A DNA stretch of 7,967 bases from an uncultured Collinsella sp. Lineage in GTDB: Bacteria > Actinomycetota > Coriobacteriia > Coriobacteriales > Coriobacteriaceae. Below are positions 7,102-7,967 of the stretch, one piece after another. A model generated the notes under the pieces. That model ran no database searches. It was not told the DNA's origin and was given only the letters and a program-made list of their open reading frames with translations. The position numbers were made by a program, and so were the translations under genes. The first letter of the stretch is position 1. Each line of letters opens with the position of its first letter. The stretch is from NCBI GenBank assembly GCA_934654795.1, contig CAKUGT010000041.1, forward strand, positions 1 through 7,967, in the 5' to 3' direction.

Positions 7102-7107
7102 TACAAT
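7102..7107 (+). promoter_or_regulatory. Candidate -10 box for the ArsC/Spx-like gene
   Basis: TACAAT (7102-7107) matches five of six bases of the -10 consensus, 71 bases ahead of the ATG at 7178. The best -35 positions (TTCGTT or CGTTTA at 7077-7084) are poor and overlap the end of mupG. The box sits inside a 5-bp inverted repeat, TGGGC (7097-7101) and GCCCA (7110-7114), which could be an operator. It would uncouple this gene from the mur locus. Confidence 0.45.
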
Positions 7108-7177
7108 TGGCCCATCATACGAAGGCGCCCCGTATGGCGTGTGCCTGTGTTGGCCGATCTGTATTCGGAGGATTCCC

Positions 7178-7537
7178 ATGACCGTACTGTTTGTTGAATA
7201 TCCCAAGTGTTCGACCTGTAAAAAGGCCAAGGCGTGGTTGGACGAGCATGGGGTCGAGTATGTCGACCGCGATATCGTTACGGACAATCCCACGGCCGAT
7301 GAACTTGCGACCTGGATTGCTCGTTCGGGGCTGCCGGTGCGGCGCTTCTTTAACTCGTCGGGCATGAAATATCGAGAGCTGGGCCTGAAGGCGCGCCTGG
7401 ACGCAGGAATGACGGATCAGGAGTGCTACGAGCTGCTGGCGACCGATGGCATGCTGGTCAAGCGTCCGCTGCTGGTGGGCGACGACTTTGCGATTCCCGG
7501 CTTTAGGGAAGCAGCTTGGACCGAGGCGTTGCTTTAA
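7178..7537 (+). CDS. ArsC/Spx-fold thioredoxin-like protein with CxxC motif
   Basis: A 119-residue cytoplasmic protein of the ArsC/Spx/YffB thioredoxin-fold family. The N-terminus VEYPKCSTCKKAKAWLDEHG (6-25) carries a CxxC redox pair (Cys11, Cys14). It is followed by the family blocks SGLPVRRFFNSSG (49-61), YRELGLKARL (63-72) and LLATDGMLVKRPLLVGDDF (87-105), where the RP-L-L turn holds the fold's conserved cis-proline. Length is normal. ATG 7178 follows CGGAGGA (7166-7172) with good spacing. Annotation pipelines usually name such proteins arsenate reductase family or Spx/MgsR. No ars operon gene is nearby, so arsenate reduction is not supported; a thiol-disulphide or RNA-polymerase-binding Spx-like role is equally open. 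It probably has its own promoter (TACAAT at 7102). Its stop codon directly abuts the stop of the convergent gene. Confidence 0.88.
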   Translation: MTVLFVEYPKCSTCKKAKAWLDEHGVEYVDRDIVTDNPTADELATWIARSGLPVRRFFNSSGMKYRELGLKARLDAGMTDQECYELLATDGMLVKRPLLVGDDFAIPGFREAAWTEALL

Positions 7538-7948
7538 TCAGTCCTCCAGCTGTGCCCACTCGTGCGGCTCGTAGACCTTTACGTGCTTGTTGGGCTTGCC
7601 GCTCCAGTACTCCTCGTCCATAAAGGGCAGGTATGCCTGAACGCCGGGACAGATAAAGGGAATGCGTTGCTGCCGCAGTCGCTCGCGCTGGCGCTGCTCC
7701 AGATGCGTCTCGGATATCACGGTCGGCATGCCGGACAACTCGACCAAGCTTGCCTGGATGCGCTTAAGGTCGGGGAGCCCCGCGTGCCATGACATCCGCA
7801 TGATCAAAAAGGATGCACGGCGGTACTTTGCCTGCATCACCGTGATGGCGGGGCGCAACGTGGGGTGGATTTTGTCCCGGTCGGGCCATAGGTCGGCCGT
7901 TATCTCGAGTCCTAGGGTTTCCCACAGGTAATCCAGCTCTTCGTTCAT
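7538..7948 (-). CDS. Uncharacterised protein resembling the N-terminal domain of MarR/winged-helix-type regulators; start uncertain
   Basis: A 136-residue soluble protein with no signal peptide or membrane segment. I do not recognise a named gene. Residues about 12-110 recall the effector-like N-terminal domain of some Firmicutes regulators annotated as MarR or winged-helix proteins. There, an LRKQL-like helix is followed by a conserved IPFI-PG-Q-YLPF block, here RIPFICPGVQAYLPFM (95-110). The protein ends 26 residues later and shows no DNA-binding winged helix, so it would be a domain-only version. ATG at 7948-7946 has GAGG close upstream, but the frame stays open to the window edge, so a longer N-terminus cannot be excluded. 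The window likely cuts its promoter region. The convergent ArsC-like gene ends at the adjacent base, with no terminator between them. The homology statement is from memory of motif patterns. Confidence 0.6.
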   Translation of the reverse strand: MNEELDYLWETLGLEITADLWPDRDKIHPTLRPAITVMQAKYRRASFLIMRMSWHAGLPDLKRIQASLVELSGMPTVISETHLEQRQRERLRQQRIPFICPGVQAYLPFMDEEYWSGKPNKHVKVYEPHEWAQLED

Positions 7949-7967
7949 GGCGCCTCGATATCCGCAT

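Noticed and set aside
7178..7537. True arsenate reductase (arsC)
   Set aside because: There is no ars operon context, and the CxxC arrangement fits the wider Spx/ArsC fold family, so the specific function is not supported.

Overview
The window is GC-rich bacterial DNA with strong third-position G/C bias and clear Shine-Dalgarno sites. Gene content and protein style resemble a gut actinobacterium of the class Coriobacteriia, most likely Collinsella or a close relative. That placement is an inference from overall look; there is no rRNA or marker gene here to prove it.

Layout. (1) Positions 1-1395 hold the 3' two thirds of an RNase R/RNase II family exoribonuclease gene, closed by a hairpin terminator candidate. 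(2) Positions 1396-2639 are an accessory patch. It has a lone small serine recombinase preceded by an unusual three-copy AAACCTRYC repeat, a start-less remnant of a VanZ-like gene, a perfect 9-bp hairpin and a 19-bp near-perfect palindrome that looks like an operator. (3) Positions 2640-7085 hold a MurNAc catabolic locus on the + strand: murR (RpiR-family regulator), murQ (MurNAc-6P etherase), murP (PTS EIIBC) and mupG (DUF871, 6-phospho-N-acetylmuramidase). A strong intrinsic terminator lies between murP and mupG. (4) Positions 7178-7537 encode an ArsC/Spx-fold thioredoxin-like protein. A minus-strand gene of uncertain function (7538-7948) converges on it with no base between the two stop codons.

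How the genes work together. The mur genes match in content the MurNAc-GlcNAc recycling set of Staphylococcus aureus (mupG-murQ-murP-murR), but in a different order. The predicted route is as follows. MurP imports and phosphorylates MurNAc-GlcNAc (or MurNAc), borrowing an EIIA from elsewhere because it has none. MupG splits MurNAc-6P-GlcNAc into MurNAc-6P and GlcNAc. MurQ removes the lactyl ether to give GlcNAc-6P and D-lactate. MurR, with a SIS sugar-phosphate domain, would sense MurNAc-6P and act at the palindromes just upstream of its own gene. The most unusual points are the regulatory layout of this locus (palindrome array; terminator touching the mupG ribosome-binding site) and the recombinase with its repeat cluster and the gene remnant behind it. 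I see no wholly new multi-gene system.
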